From: Variovorax sp. KK3
Lineage (GTDB): Bacteria > Pseudomonadota > Gammaproteobacteria > Burkholderiales > Burkholderiaceae_C
Direction of reading: 5' to 3'
Assembly (NCBI RefSeq): GCF_001984055.1
Contig: NZ_LYVO01000015.1
Coordinates: forward strand, 1-64,000
Length of the DNA: 64,000 bases
The notes beneath the pieces were generated by a model that was not told the origin of the DNA, made no database searches, and saw nothing but the letters and a program-made list of their open reading frames with translations. The position numbers and the translations under genes are program-made. Below, piece by piece: positions 55,851 through 64,000 of the stretch (positions are counted from its first letter, which is position 1; each line of letters opens with the position of its first letter).

Positions 55851-56186
55851 TTGCTCATTTCCACCGCTCACGCCCAGACCGCGCCCGCTCCTGCAGCCGG
55901 CGGGGGCGACATGATGTCCTCGCTCGGCAGCATGCTCCCGCTGCTGCTGATGTTCGTGGTGCTGTACTTCGTGATGATCCGCCCCCAGATGAAGCGCCAG
56001 AAGGAAGCGCGCTCCATGCTCGAGGCCCTGGCCAAGGGCGACGAAGTCGCCACCGCCGGCGGCCTGCTCGGCCGGATCACCCAACTCGGCGAACAATACC
56101 TGACGGTCGAGATCGCCAAGGGCATCGAGGTGCAGGTGCAGCGCTCTGCGGTCGTTCAGGTCCTGCCCAAGGGCGCGATTAAATAG
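55851..56186 (+). CDS. yajC: preprotein translocase subunit YajC
   Basis: 111 residues: a short periplasmic N terminus rich in A, P and G, one transmembrane helix (about 24-43, SMLPLLLMFVVLYFVMI), then RPQMKRQKEARSML and GDEVATAGGLLGRI, the YajC family core. The TTG at 55851 is taken as start, with GGAGA 5-9 nt upstream; the family opens with the same LLISTAHAQ-like sequence. A -10-like TACAAT at 55730-55735 may serve the operon. It works with SecD and SecF encoded immediately downstream. Confidence 0.93.
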   Translation: MLISTAHAQTAPAPAAGGGDMMSSLGSMLPLLLMFVVLYFVMIRPQMKRQKEARSMLEALAKGDEVATAGGLLGRITQLGEQYLTVEIAKGIEVQVQRSAVVQVLPKGAIK

Positions 56187-56233
56187 GAGGAAAACGTGGG
56201 TGCTGCGCACCCCCGTCCTTCAAGGTTGACCAG

Positions 56234-58114
56234 ATGAACCGCTATCCGGTTTGGAAGTACACGATCATCGTCGTCGTGCTGCTCGTGGGGCTGATCTACG
56301 CCCTGCCCAATTTCTTCGGCGAGGCGCCCGCGGTGCAGGTGTCTTCGGCCAAGGCGACCGTCAAGATCGACGCCGGCACGCAGGCGCGAGTGACGGAGCT
56401 ACTCAAGACGGCCAGCCTCACGCCCGACCTGATCACCCTTGATGCCAACTCGGTGCGCGCGCGTTTCGCCACCACCGACGACCAGCTGAAGGCCCGCGAC
56501 ACGCTGCAACGCGCATTTGTGCCCGACCCGAGCGATCCGCCTTATGTGGTGGCGCTCAACCTGGTGTCGCGCTCGCCGGCCTGGCTGTCCGCCCTGCACG
56601 CCTTCCCGATGTACCTGGGCCTGGACCTGCGCGGCGGCGTGGACTTCCTGCTGCAGGTCGACATGAAGGGCGCCATCGACAAGAAGGCCGAATCCTTCGC
56701 CAACGACATCCGCTCGGGCCTGCGCGACAAGAACATCCGCGGTGCCGCGGTCAGCCGCAACGGGCAGACCATCGAGCTGCGCATCCGCGATGCGGCCGCC
56801 GTGGGGCCGGCGCGCGACCTGATCCGGGACCAGTTCGCCGACCTGGCCGTGGCTGAGAACCAGGACGGCACCGAGACCCGGTTCGTCGTCACCATCAAGC
56901 CCGAGGCGGCGCGCCGGCTGCAGGACGCGGCGCTCAAGCAGAACATCACCACGCTGCACAACCGGATCAACGAGCTGGGCGTGGCCGAGCCGGTGATCCA
57001 GCAGCAGGGCTTGGACCGCATCGTGGTGCAGTTGCCGGGCGTGCAGGACGTGGCCAAGGCCAAGGACATCCTGGGCCGCACCGCCACGCTCGAGATGCGC
57101 ATGGTCGACGAAACTGCCGAGGGCCGCGCGGCCGAGACAGGCGGCGGTCCGGTGCCCTTCGGCTCCGAGAAATTCCTCGACCGCGAGGGCCGCACCGTCA
57201 TCGTCAAGAAACAGGTGCTCGTGACCGGCGAGAACCTCACCGACGCGCAGCCCGGCTTCGACTCGCAGACCCAGCAGCCCAAGGTCGACCTGACCATGGA
57301 CGCCAAGGGCGGCCGCATCATGCGCGACGTCAGCCGCGAGAACTTCCGCAAGCGCATGGCCATCTTGATCTTCGAGAAGGGTAAGGGCGAAGTGCTCACG
57401 GCGCCGTCGATCAACGGCGAGCTGGGCAATCGCTTCCAGATCTCGGGTGCGATGAACGTGGTGGAAGCCAACGACCTCGCGCTGCTGCTGCGCGCCGGCT
57501 CGCTGGCCGCACCCATGGAGATCATCCAGGAACGCACCATCGGCCCCAGCCTGGGCGCCGACAACATCCAGAAGGGCTTCAACAGCGTGATGTGGGGCTT
57601 CGCCGCGATCATGGTGTTCATGTGCGTGTACTACATGCTCTTCGGGCTGTTCTCCTCGATCGCGCTGGCCGTCAACCTGATGCTGCTGGTGGCCATCCTG
57701 TCGATGCTGCAGGCCACGCTCACGCTGCCGGGCATTGCCGCCATGGCGTTGGCGATCGGTGTCGCGATCGACTCCAACGTGCTGATCAACGAGCGCATCC
57801 GGGAAGAGCTTCGCTCAGGCGCGTCGCCGCAGGCGGCCATTCATGCCGGCTACGACCGCGCCTGGGGCACCATCCTCGACTCCAACGTGACCACGCTGAT
57901 CGCGGGTATCGCGCTGCTGGCCTTCGGCTCCGGCCCGGTGCGGGGGTTCGCGGTGGTGCACTGCCTCGGCATCGTGACTTCCATGTTCTCGGCCGTGTTC
58001 TTCTCGCGTGGCCTGGTGAACTTCTGGTACGGCCGCAAGAAGAAGCTCAAGAGCGTGTCCATCGGCACCGTCTGGCGGCCCGAGACCGAGAACACCGTGG
58101 CGAACGCCAAGTAA
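56234..58114 (+). CDS. secD: protein translocase subunit SecD
   Basis: 626 residues. N-terminal helix (TIIVVVLLVGLIYALPNFFG), a large periplasmic P1 domain, then five helices near the C terminus. Family motifs: GLDLRGGVDFLLQVDM (the D1 region), TIGPSLGADNIQKGF and IDSNVLINERIREELR of the proton-conducting D4 region. With SecF it pulls translocated chains into the periplasm using the proton gradient. 47 bp after yajC; 15 bp before secF. Confidence 0.97.
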   Translation: MNRYPVWKYTIIVVVLLVGLIYALPNFFGEAPAVQVSSAKATVKIDAGTQARVTELLKTASLTPDLITLDANSVRARFATTDDQLKARDTLQRAFVPDPSDPPYVVALNLVSRSPAWLSALHAFPMYLGLDLRGGVDFLLQVDMKGAIDKKAESFANDIRSGLRDKNIRGAAVSRNGQTIELRIRDAAAVGPARDLIRDQFADLAVAENQDGTETRFVVTIKPEAARRLQDAALKQNITTLHNRINELGVAEPVIQQQGLDRIVVQLPGVQDVAKAKDILGRTATLEMRMVDETAEGRAAETGGGPVPFGSEKFLDREGRTVIVKKQVLVTGENLTDAQPGFDSQTQQPKVDLTMDAKGGRIMRDVSRENFRKRMAILIFEKGKGEVLTAPSINGELGNRFQISGAMNVVEANDLALLLRAGSLAAPMEIIQERTIGPSLGADNIQKGFNSVMWGFAAIMVFMCVYYMLFGLFSSIALAVNLMLLVAILSMLQATLTLPGIAAMALAIGVAIDSNVLINERIREELRSGASPQAAIHAGYDRAWGTILDSNVTTLIAGIALLAFGSGPVRGFAVVHCLGIVTSMFSAVFFSRGLVNFWYGRKKKLKSVSIGTVWRPETENTVANAK

Positions 58115-58129
58115 GGGAGCGCGCGCAAC

Positions 58130-59080
58130 ATGGAATTTTTCCGAATCCGTCGCACCATCCCGTTCATGCGCCATGCACTGGTGCTGAACGCGGTGTCCGT
58201 CATCACTTTCCTCTTGGCGGTGTTCTTCCTGTTCCACCGCGGGCTTCACCTGTCGGTGGAGTTCACCGGCGGCACGGTGATGGAAGTGGCCTACCAGCAG
58301 TCGGTCGACGTCGGCAAGGTGCGCGAAACCATCGGCAAGCTCGGCTATGCCGAGGTCCAGGTGCAGAACTACGGCACCTCGCGCGACGTCCAGATCCGCC
58401 TGCCGGTGCAGAAGGGCCAGACCTCGGCCCAGCAGAGCGAGCAGGTCATGGCGGCCCTGAAGGCGGTCGACCCGTCGGCCACGCTGCGCGGCAACGAATT
58501 CGTCGGGCCTCAGGTCGGGGAAGAGCTCACCACGAACGGGCTCAAGGCGCTGGGCATGGTGGTGGTCGGCATCATGATCTACCTGGCCTTCCGCTTCGAG
58601 TGGAAGTTCGCGCTGGCCACGGTGCTCGCCAACCTGCACGACGTGGTGATCATCCTCGGCTTCTTCGCCTTCTTCCAATGGGAGTTTTCGCTGGCGGTGC
58701 TCGCCGCCGTGCTGGCCGTGCTGGGCTATTCGGTCAACGAGTCGGTCGTCATCTTCGACCGCGTGCGCGAGAACTTCAGGCGCTACCGGAAGATGAACAC
58801 CCGCGAGGTGATCGACAGCGCCATCACGTCCACCATCAGCCGCACCATCATCACGCACGGTTCGACCGAACTGGTGGTGCTGTCGATGTTCTTCTTCGGC
58901 GGGCCGACGCTGCACTACTTCGCGCTGGCGCTGACCATCGGCATCCTGTTCGGCATCTACTCCTCGGCTTTCGTGGCGGCGTCGATCGCCATGTGGCTGG
59001 GCGTGAAGCGGGAAGACCTGGTCAAGACGACCAAGCGCGAGGGCGACCCGGACGATCCGAACGCCGGCGCCGTGGTCTGA
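58130..59080 (+). CDS. secF: protein translocase subunit SecF
   Basis: 316 residues, six transmembrane helices. VEFTGGTVMEVAY is the D1-like motif; GYSVNESVVIFDRVREN is the SecF D4-like signature, and FGIYSSAFVAASIA ends the last helix. Partner of SecD, co-transcribed. GGGAG lies 8 nt before the ATG. The C-terminal tail is short and charged. Confidence 0.97.
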   Translation: MEFFRIRRTIPFMRHALVLNAVSVITFLLAVFFLFHRGLHLSVEFTGGTVMEVAYQQSVDVGKVRETIGKLGYAEVQVQNYGTSRDVQIRLPVQKGQTSAQQSEQVMAALKAVDPSATLRGNEFVGPQVGEELTTNGLKALGMVVVGIMIYLAFRFEWKFALATVLANLHDVVIILGFFAFFQWEFSLAVLAAVLAVLGYSVNESVVIFDRVRENFRRYRKMNTREVIDSAITSTISRTIITHGSTELVVLSMFFFGGPTLHYFALALTIGILFGIYSSAFVAASIAMWLGVKREDLVKTTKREGDPDDPNAGAVV

Positions 59081-59207
59081 ACGGGCGACTGGCGCGGTGG
59101 CCCGGACTTCGGGTTGCCGAGAAGCAACGGGCGCGGCGGGGCGGTTACGCTTCACAATACAAGCTCAGGCTTGTTGAAACGTTTTATCTGCCGTCCCCGT
59201 TCCTCTC

Positions 59208-61595
59208 ATGATCTCGCGGTCCCCCGCTTCCTCCCAGCAGCTCGCCCGCGAGGTGCGTGAGCGTTTCGTCGCCGCCACCGAAGGCGCCATCATCCCGGTG
59301 GCCAACGCGGTGCGCGAGCGGCTGGTGGCTCTGGCCACCATGACGGCCAATGCGCGCGAGATGCAGCAGCACCGCGACGATTTCCTCGCCTTCGAGTCGC
59401 AGGGGTCGCGATGGGCCCCGCTGTCGCAGGCGGCGTGGCGCAAGTCGCTGAGCGTCGTCACGGTGGGTGGCTCGACCGGCGGCTTGCGGCTGGAGCTGAT
59501 CGGCGACGAGGTGGTCGAGACCAACATCCTGTCCTCGCGCCTGGCGCAGGCGATCGGCGACAAGGCCAACTTCGAACTCAACGACCTTCGCCTGCGCATC
59601 CAGCACCTGGAGGGCAGCAACGAGCTCGATGCCAAGGACGTGCTCAAGCCCGAGGCGCTGGCCCGGACCTTGGTCGACCAGTGGCTTGCCGCCGGCCTGA
59701 GCCGCGAATCGTGGACCCGTGTCCAAGAGGTGGTGCAGCAACGTCTGGTCGACGTGGTGGTGCAGGCCTACAAAGACGCCAACACCTTCCTGATCGAACG
59801 GGGCGTGATGCCCGAGATCGACCTCAAGAGCTTCGTCAAGCGTACTGGCAGCGTCACCGCCTCCGGGTCGGTGCCGCTGGGGTCCAGCTTTGCACGGCCC
59901 TCGCAGATCGGCGCCGCGCCGGGCATGAGCGCCGGCATCACCCTGCCGCCGGGCAGCTTCGCGCCGGCCGCGATCGGCGTCGGCATGGGCCGTGCCGGAT
60001 CGATGGGCGCCGACACCTTGATTGCCACCGGCGGCTCGCCGCTGGTGATGGCGCGCCAGCGCGCGCAGGGCGTGCTGCTCAACCTCAAGCGCTTCGTCAC
60101 AGCGCGGATCGGTGGCGACCTGGGGCAGGCGAGGCCGCCGGGCGGTCAGGGCGCCGGCGTCATGGGTGGCGGCATGGCGGTTGGCGGAGGCGGGGCAGTG
60201 GGCCTTGCGGCGCCGGCCTTCGCCGCGGCCATCGCGGACGCCGAGCAGGCCTATCAGGTCATGGCCTCGCAGTACATGGTCGGCGACGAGGCCACGGCCA
60301 TTCATCAGACGGCCGCCGAACTTCGCCGCCGCACCACTGAACTCAAGAAGAAGGCACCGACGACCGCCGACAAGGCCACCGTCGAGGTCGTGGCGCTGAT
60401 GTTCCAGGCCATCCTGGCCGAAGAGCGAATTCCCTTCTCGGCGCGCGTGTGGTTTGCGCGCCTGCAGATGCCGGTGTTGCGCGTGGCCATCGCCGAGCCG
60501 GAGTTCTTCGCCACCCTGCAGCATCCGGCGCGAATGCTGATCGACCGCATGGGTTCCTGCGTGATGGGCTTCGATGCGGCCGCCATCTCGGGCAGTGCGC
60601 TCGAAGGCGAGATCCGCCGCGTGGTGCAGGTCATCGAGCAATACCCCGAGACCGGCCAGCGCGTGTTCAAGCTGGTGTTCGACGAATTCGTCGCCTTCCT
60701 CAACAAGTACCTGACGCAAAGCGATGCCACCCAACGCGTGATGAGCGTCGCGCAGCAGGTCGAGCAGAAGGAAACGATGGCGATCCAGTACACCATCGAG
60801 TTGCGCAAGATGCTCAACGACATGCCGGTGCGCGAGGAGATCCGCGAGTTCCTGTTCAAGGTGTGGGCCGAAGTGCTGGCCATCGCGGCGCTGCGGCATG
60901 GTCCCCAGGACGAGCAGACGGTCACGCTCAAGCGCGCCGCCTCCGACCTGGTGTGGGCCGCCAGTGCCAAGCCCAACCGCAACGACCGCGCCCGCGTCAT
61001 CCAGGACCTGCCGCAACTCCTGCAGCGCCTGCGCCAGGGCATGAGCCTGCTGGGCATCGAAGGCGACCCGCAGGAAGCGCACATCAAGACCATCGGGTCC
61101 ACGCTGTCGGATGCCTTCATGTCCAAGACCGAAGCCATTCCGCAGGCCAAGATCGAGGCCATGGCCAAGCGCCTGGCCAACCTCGAGGACTTCGTCAGCG
61201 ACGGTGGCGATGCCACCGACCTGCCGCTGGACGCCGCCAGCATCGAGCTGCTGCTGGGCGTGGACGCCGCGTCGATCGAGGTCGTGCCCGACACCGGCAA
61301 CAAGGTCGGCGACGACATGGTTCAGTGGGCGCATGAGTTGCAGGTGGGCACCTGGTTCATGCTCGACCACAACGACCGGGTGAGCCAGGTCCAGTTCGTC
61401 TGGCGCAGCGACCGCAAGCAACTGCACCTGTTCGCGTCCAGCGACGGGCGCAGCTTCCTGATCCAGGTCGGGCGGCTTGCCTCTTACCTGCAGGCGGGGC
61501 TTTTGGTGCCGGCCGAGGAAGAGACGCTCACGGTGCGGGCGACGCGCGAAGCGCTCGCCAAGCTCGATGCGAATCCGGAACGCCTGTTGAACTGA
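59208..61595 (+). CDS. DUF1631-family cytoplasmic protein
   Basis: 795 residues, no membrane segment and no signal. The N-terminal helical part (SQQLAREVRERFVAATEGAIIPV) and the LQHPARMLIDRMG and DEFVAFLNKYL segments fit the DUF1631 family of Proteobacteria, whose function is not established; some members have been linked to c-di-GMP or to thymidine-related names without firm proof. A glycine/alanine-rich low-complexity linker (about 300-340) splits two helical halves. An inverted repeat ACAAGC/GCTTGT lies at 59159-59174, just upstream of the ATG, which may be the secF transcript end or part of this gene's promoter. Confidence 0.88.
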   Translation: MISRSPASSQQLAREVRERFVAATEGAIIPVANAVRERLVALATMTANAREMQQHRDDFLAFESQGSRWAPLSQAAWRKSLSVVTVGGSTGGLRLELIGDEVVETNILSSRLAQAIGDKANFELNDLRLRIQHLEGSNELDAKDVLKPEALARTLVDQWLAAGLSRESWTRVQEVVQQRLVDVVVQAYKDANTFLIERGVMPEIDLKSFVKRTGSVTASGSVPLGSSFARPSQIGAAPGMSAGITLPPGSFAPAAIGVGMGRAGSMGADTLIATGGSPLVMARQRAQGVLLNLKRFVTARIGGDLGQARPPGGQGAGVMGGGMAVGGGGAVGLAAPAFAAAIADAEQAYQVMASQYMVGDEATAIHQTAAELRRRTTELKKKAPTTADKATVEVVALMFQAILAEERIPFSARVWFARLQMPVLRVAIAEPEFFATLQHPARMLIDRMGSCVMGFDAAAISGSALEGEIRRVVQVIEQYPETGQRVFKLVFDEFVAFLNKYLTQSDATQRVMSVAQQVEQKETMAIQYTIELRKMLNDMPVREEIREFLFKVWAEVLAIAALRHGPQDEQTVTLKRAASDLVWAASAKPNRNDRARVIQDLPQLLQRLRQGMSLLGIEGDPQEAHIKTIGSTLSDAFMSKTEAIPQAKIEAMAKRLANLEDFVSDGGDATDLPLDAASIELLLGVDAASIEVVPDTGNKVGDDMVQWAHELQVGTWFMLDHNDRVSQVQFVWRSDRKQLHLFASSDGRSFLIQVGRLASYLQAGLLVPAEEETLTVRATREALAKLDANPERLLN

Positions 61596-61601
61596 TCGCG
61601 C

Positions 61602-62111
61602 TCAGTGCGCGACGCGGTTGGCCGTGTCGTCGCAGAGTTCGTCGAGCACCAGCGCGTCGGGTTCCACGCCGGCGCTCCAGTGCACCATCAGCACGATGAT
61701 CTTGAGTTCGCCGAGCGACAGCGCATCGCCGGTGGTGGCCATGGCGCGGTCGATCACGATCTCGCGCAGCGAGGCCGACAACACCTGGGATGACTCGAGA
61801 AAGCTGATGAAGCCGAGGCACTCCGCGCCCAGGTGCTCCTGCTCGGCGGTCGAATAGATGCGCATCGAGTCCGGCGACCCTGGCAATGCCTCCGGCGCCG
61901 CCGGGCCCACCGTGGCGCTCATCCCGTCGGAATCGCGCGTCAGTTCGATGCCCTGGGTCGCGAGGCTGAGGCCGTCGAGCCAGTGCAGGGCGTCGCGTAT
62001 TTCCTGGGGATCGAAACCCTGGGCGTTGAGCTTGCGGCCCAACTGATCGGGTTCGGGGCAGGCATCGCCGCGCCAGTAGTTTTCGTACACGTACACGAGC
62101 ACTTCGAACAT
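61602..62111 (-). CDS. smg: Smg-family (DUF494) protein
   Basis: 169 residues. MFEVLVYVYENYW opens nearly all members of the Smg/DUF494 family, which fixes the start at 62111. QEIRDALHWLDGL and the EQEHLGAECLGFI segment are also typical. The gene is next to dprA in many Beta- and Gammaproteobacteria; the function remains unclear. It ends 7 bp from the convergent DUF1631 gene. Confidence 0.94.
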   Translation of the reverse strand: MFEVLVYVYENYWRGDACPEPDQLGRKLNAQGFDPQEIRDALHWLDGLSLATQGIELTRDSDGMSATVGPAAPEALPGSPDSMRIYSTAEQEHLGAECLGFISFLESSQVLSASLREIVIDRAMATTGDALSLGELKIIVLMVHWSAGVEPDALVLDELCDDTANRVAH

Positions 62112-62172
62112 GCGGCCAATATAGCCCAGCTTCGCGTCTGCGCCATGGCAACTTGTCGACGGAAGCGAATGC

Positions 62173-63339
62173 TCAGGCGTGGGCGACGCGCTGGAACAGG
62201 CCGCCGGGCAGGCGCGCCACCTGGCCGGCGAGCTCGAGTTCGAGCAGTTGGGCCTGAAGCGCGGCAGTGGCATGCCCCGTGCGCGCACCCAGCGCATCCA
62301 GGCTCACGGGGTCGTGGCCCAGCGCGTGCAGCAGAGCCCCGGGGGGCGAAGTGTCGTCCTCCGACGTGGCTGACGAGGCCGAGGCCGATGGGACGGGCTG
62401 GATGGTCGCCGGTACGGCGGTGTCGAACTGCAGTTCCTCGAACACGTCAGCCACCGTCTCGACCAGCTTCGCGCCCTGCCGGATCAGCGCATGGCAGCCA
62501 CGCGATTGCGGCGAATGGATGGAGCCTGGGATCGCGAACACCTCCCGCCCTTGCTCGGACGCCAGACGGGCGGTGATGAGCGAGCCCGACTGCAGCGCGG
62601 CCTCCACCACGAGCGTGCCGCGTGTCAGACCGGCAATGATCCGGTTGCGCTTGGGGAAGTTCTGATTGAGCGGCGGCGTGCCGATCACGAATTCGCTGAC
62701 GATCAGGCCGCGTTCGGCAATGCGATGTGCCAGTTCGCGGTGCCGTGCGGGGTAGACGCGATCCAGTCCCGTCCCCACCACCGCGACCGTGGCGGGCCGG
62801 AGTTCATCGTTGGCGGCCGCCTCGAGTGCACCTTCGTGCGCCGCGCCATCGACGCCGAGTGCAAGACCGGAGACCACCGTGACGCCGGCTTGGCCGAAAG
62901 CACGGGCGAAAGCACGTGCGTTGGCGGCGCCTTGCGGGGTGGGATTGCGGCTGCCGACGATCGCGATGCTGCGACCCAGTTGCAACAGGTCGAGTGGGGC
63001 GGCGCCCATCACATGCAGCAGGAGTGGCGGGTCGGCCATGTCGAGCAGCGAGGCGGGGTAGCCGGCGTCGCTCAAGGTCAGGATGCGGCGTGTGGCGCCG
63101 TGCGCGTCGCCGCCTTGCAGCCACGCGAGCGTGGCGTCGAGCAGCGCATCGAGCCTGGCCGGCGGCTCGAGCAGTGCAGCGGCGTGCGCGTCGCCTACCA
63201 CCTGCTGCAGCGCTTCATCCGTTTGTGCGAATACCGAGTCGGGTAGACCGAAGGCCGCGAGCAGGCGGCGCGCGGCGGTGTTGCCGATGCCCGGCGTCAG
63301 CGCGAGCCGAAGCCAGCCCGCGAGTTCTTCACGCTCCAC
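62173..63339 (-). CDS. dprA: DNA-processing protein DprA
   Basis: 388 residues: an N-terminal helical (SAM-like) part (LTPGIGNTAARRLLAAFG), the DprA Rossmann fold (IAIVGSRNPTPQGAANARAFA, SGLALGVDGAAHEGAL, PLNQNFPKRNRIIAGL, VVEAALQSGSLITARLA, IPGSIHSPQSRGCHALIRQGA) and a C-terminal winged helix (about 325-388). It loads RecA on incoming single strands in natural transformation. 61 bp upstream of smg on the same strand and 18 bp from the LysM gene stop. Confidence 0.96.
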   Translation of the reverse strand: MEREELAGWLRLALTPGIGNTAARRLLAAFGLPDSVFAQTDEALQQVVGDAHAAALLEPPARLDALLDATLAWLQGGDAHGATRRILTLSDAGYPASLLDMADPPLLLHVMGAAPLDLLQLGRSIAIVGSRNPTPQGAANARAFARAFGQAGVTVVSGLALGVDGAAHEGALEAAANDELRPATVAVVGTGLDRVYPARHRELAHRIAERGLIVSEFVIGTPPLNQNFPKRNRIIAGLTRGTLVVEAALQSGSLITARLASEQGREVFAIPGSIHSPQSRGCHALIRQGAKLVETVADVFEELQFDTAVPATIQPVPSASASSATSEDDTSPPGALLHALGHDPVSLDALGARTGHATAALQAQLLELELAGQVARLPGGLFQRVAHA

Positions 63340-63357
63340 GCGATGTTCTGCGCGGCG

Positions 63358-64000
63358 TCAGGGATTGACCAGCAGGTCGCCGATGCGCGGGGCGTCGTTG
63401 ATTTCGAGCACCAATGCGTATGAAACCCGCTCGAAGGGGCGGAACACCATGAGCAGCCCGATGCGTTCGTTGGGCAGCTTCAGCGTTTCCTTGGCGCCGC
63501 TGGTCTTGTCGACGATGGTGTCGCCGTTCTTGAGGATGGCCAGCACGTTGCCGTTCTCGATGCCGTCGATCGTGCCCTTGTTGATCGCCACCACCTGGTT
63601 TTGCGCAGCGAACTGCACAGCATTGCCGTAGACGGAGACGATGCGGCCGCCCGCGATGGTCTGGGCCGGCGCACGCGGCACATAACTCAGCAGCTGGCGC
63701 GGCGGCTCGGGCAGCAGGCGATCGCCGGCACGGATTTCCTCGCGCGTCGCCACGACGTCGAGGCTGGCGGGCACCGGGTACACGACCTCCTTGCCCTCGA
63801 CCTCTTCCTTGGCGGTCGATTCGCCGCGCTGCAACTGAGCCTTGCCCACGTACTGCGCTTCGTAGCCGAGGATCTCGCCCGTGCCCGGGTCCTTGAGGGG
63901 TGTGGCGCTGCGGAACACACGATAGGTTTGAAGCGGGCCCGCCGTTTCGAGCAGGGGTGCGTTGGCTTCGCCGCGTGCATAGATGCGATCGCCCCGTGCC
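63358..64000 (-). CDS. LysM-type peptidoglycan-associated protein, 5' partial
   Basis: The frame remains open to the right edge, so the N terminus and any LysM repeat are outside the window; 214 C-terminal residues are visible. The visible part (TYRVFRSATPLKDPGTGEILG, YVGKAQLQRGE, RIGDLLVNP) matches the C-terminal region of the LysM proteins encoded next to dprA in Burkholderiales. The repeated short beta segments suggest a surface- or wall-bound domain. It is the first gene of a dprA-smg transcript on this strand. Confidence 0.8.
   Translation of the reverse strand, partial: ARGDRIYARGEANAPLLETAGPLQTYRVFRSATPLKDPGTGEILGYEAQYVGKAQLQRGESTAKEEVEGKEVVYPVPASLDVVATREEIRAGDRLLPEPPRQLLSYVPRAPAQTIAGGRIVSVYGNAVQFAAQNQVVAINKGTIDGIENGNVLAILKNGDTIVDKTSGAKETLKLPNERIGLLMVFRPFERVSYALVLEINDAPRIGDLLVNP

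Overview
The window is GC-rich DNA (third codon positions almost all G or C) from a betaproteobacterium. The Bug/TctC solute receptors, the fdsGBACD formate dehydrogenase, the threonate genes and the dprA-smg neighbourhood point to Burkholderiales, most likely Comamonadaceae close to Variovorax. That placement is inferred from gene content, not from a phylogeny. No rRNA, tRNA, CRISPR array, insertion sequence or prophage was recognised. Both edges cut genes: a PhoX-type phosphatase on the left and a LysM-type protein on the right.

Layout. 1-8.1 kb: end of phoX; an Lrp-type regulator divergent from an AceE-like E1 dehydrogenase; katG; a small protein gene. 8.2-12.4 kb: a tripartite tricarboxylate transporter (receptor, small and large membrane subunits) followed by a cytidylate-kinase-like/BON fusion. 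12.4-18.0 kb: a Crp/Fnr regulator divergent from oxalyl-CoA decarboxylase (oxc), formyl-CoA:oxalate CoA-transferase (frc), a stand-alone PAS protein and a second frc. 18.2-22.2 kb: a small unknown, a SucD-like protein without its phosphohistidine loop, an FAH-family enzyme, a ketopantoate-reductase-like enzyme and a LysR regulator. 22.4-25.7 kb: a VWA protein, an OxlT-type oxalate/formate antiporter and a VapBC toxin-antitoxin pair. 25.7-32.0 kb: fdsGBACD. 32.4-36.1 kb: ltnD-otnK-otnC-otnI for L-threonate breakdown. 36-45 kb: small proteins and c-di-GMP genes (a four-PAS GGDEF protein, a GspE-type ATPase, a GAF/EAL pair) and an Rrf2 regulator. 45-51 kb: a TctDE-type two-component system between two Bug receptors, then an MFS protein. 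51-55.6 kb: an Lrp-type regulator divergent from a fused indolepyruvate ferredoxin oxidoreductase. 55.8-64 kb: yajC-secD-secF, a DUF1631 protein, smg, dprA and the LysM protein.

The main story is oxalate. Oxalate enters through the antiporter and perhaps through the tripartite transporter. It is activated by Frc, decarboxylated by Oxc, and the resulting formate is oxidised by FdsGBACD with production of NADH. Four 14-bp sites of the form TTGA-N6-TCAA lie upstream of the transporter operon, oxc, the antiporter and fds. Each sits 22-23 bp before a plausible -10 element, the geometry of a class II FNR-dependent promoter. The Crp/Fnr protein encoded beside oxc carries the E-x-x-S-R recognition helix that reads TTGA half-sites in FNR, but has no N-terminal cysteine cluster. 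I read this as one regulon, spread over about 17 kb, that joins uptake, decarboxylation and formate oxidation. The stand-alone PAS protein, the kinase-like/BON fusion and the SucD-like/FAH/PanE-like block are its least understood parts.
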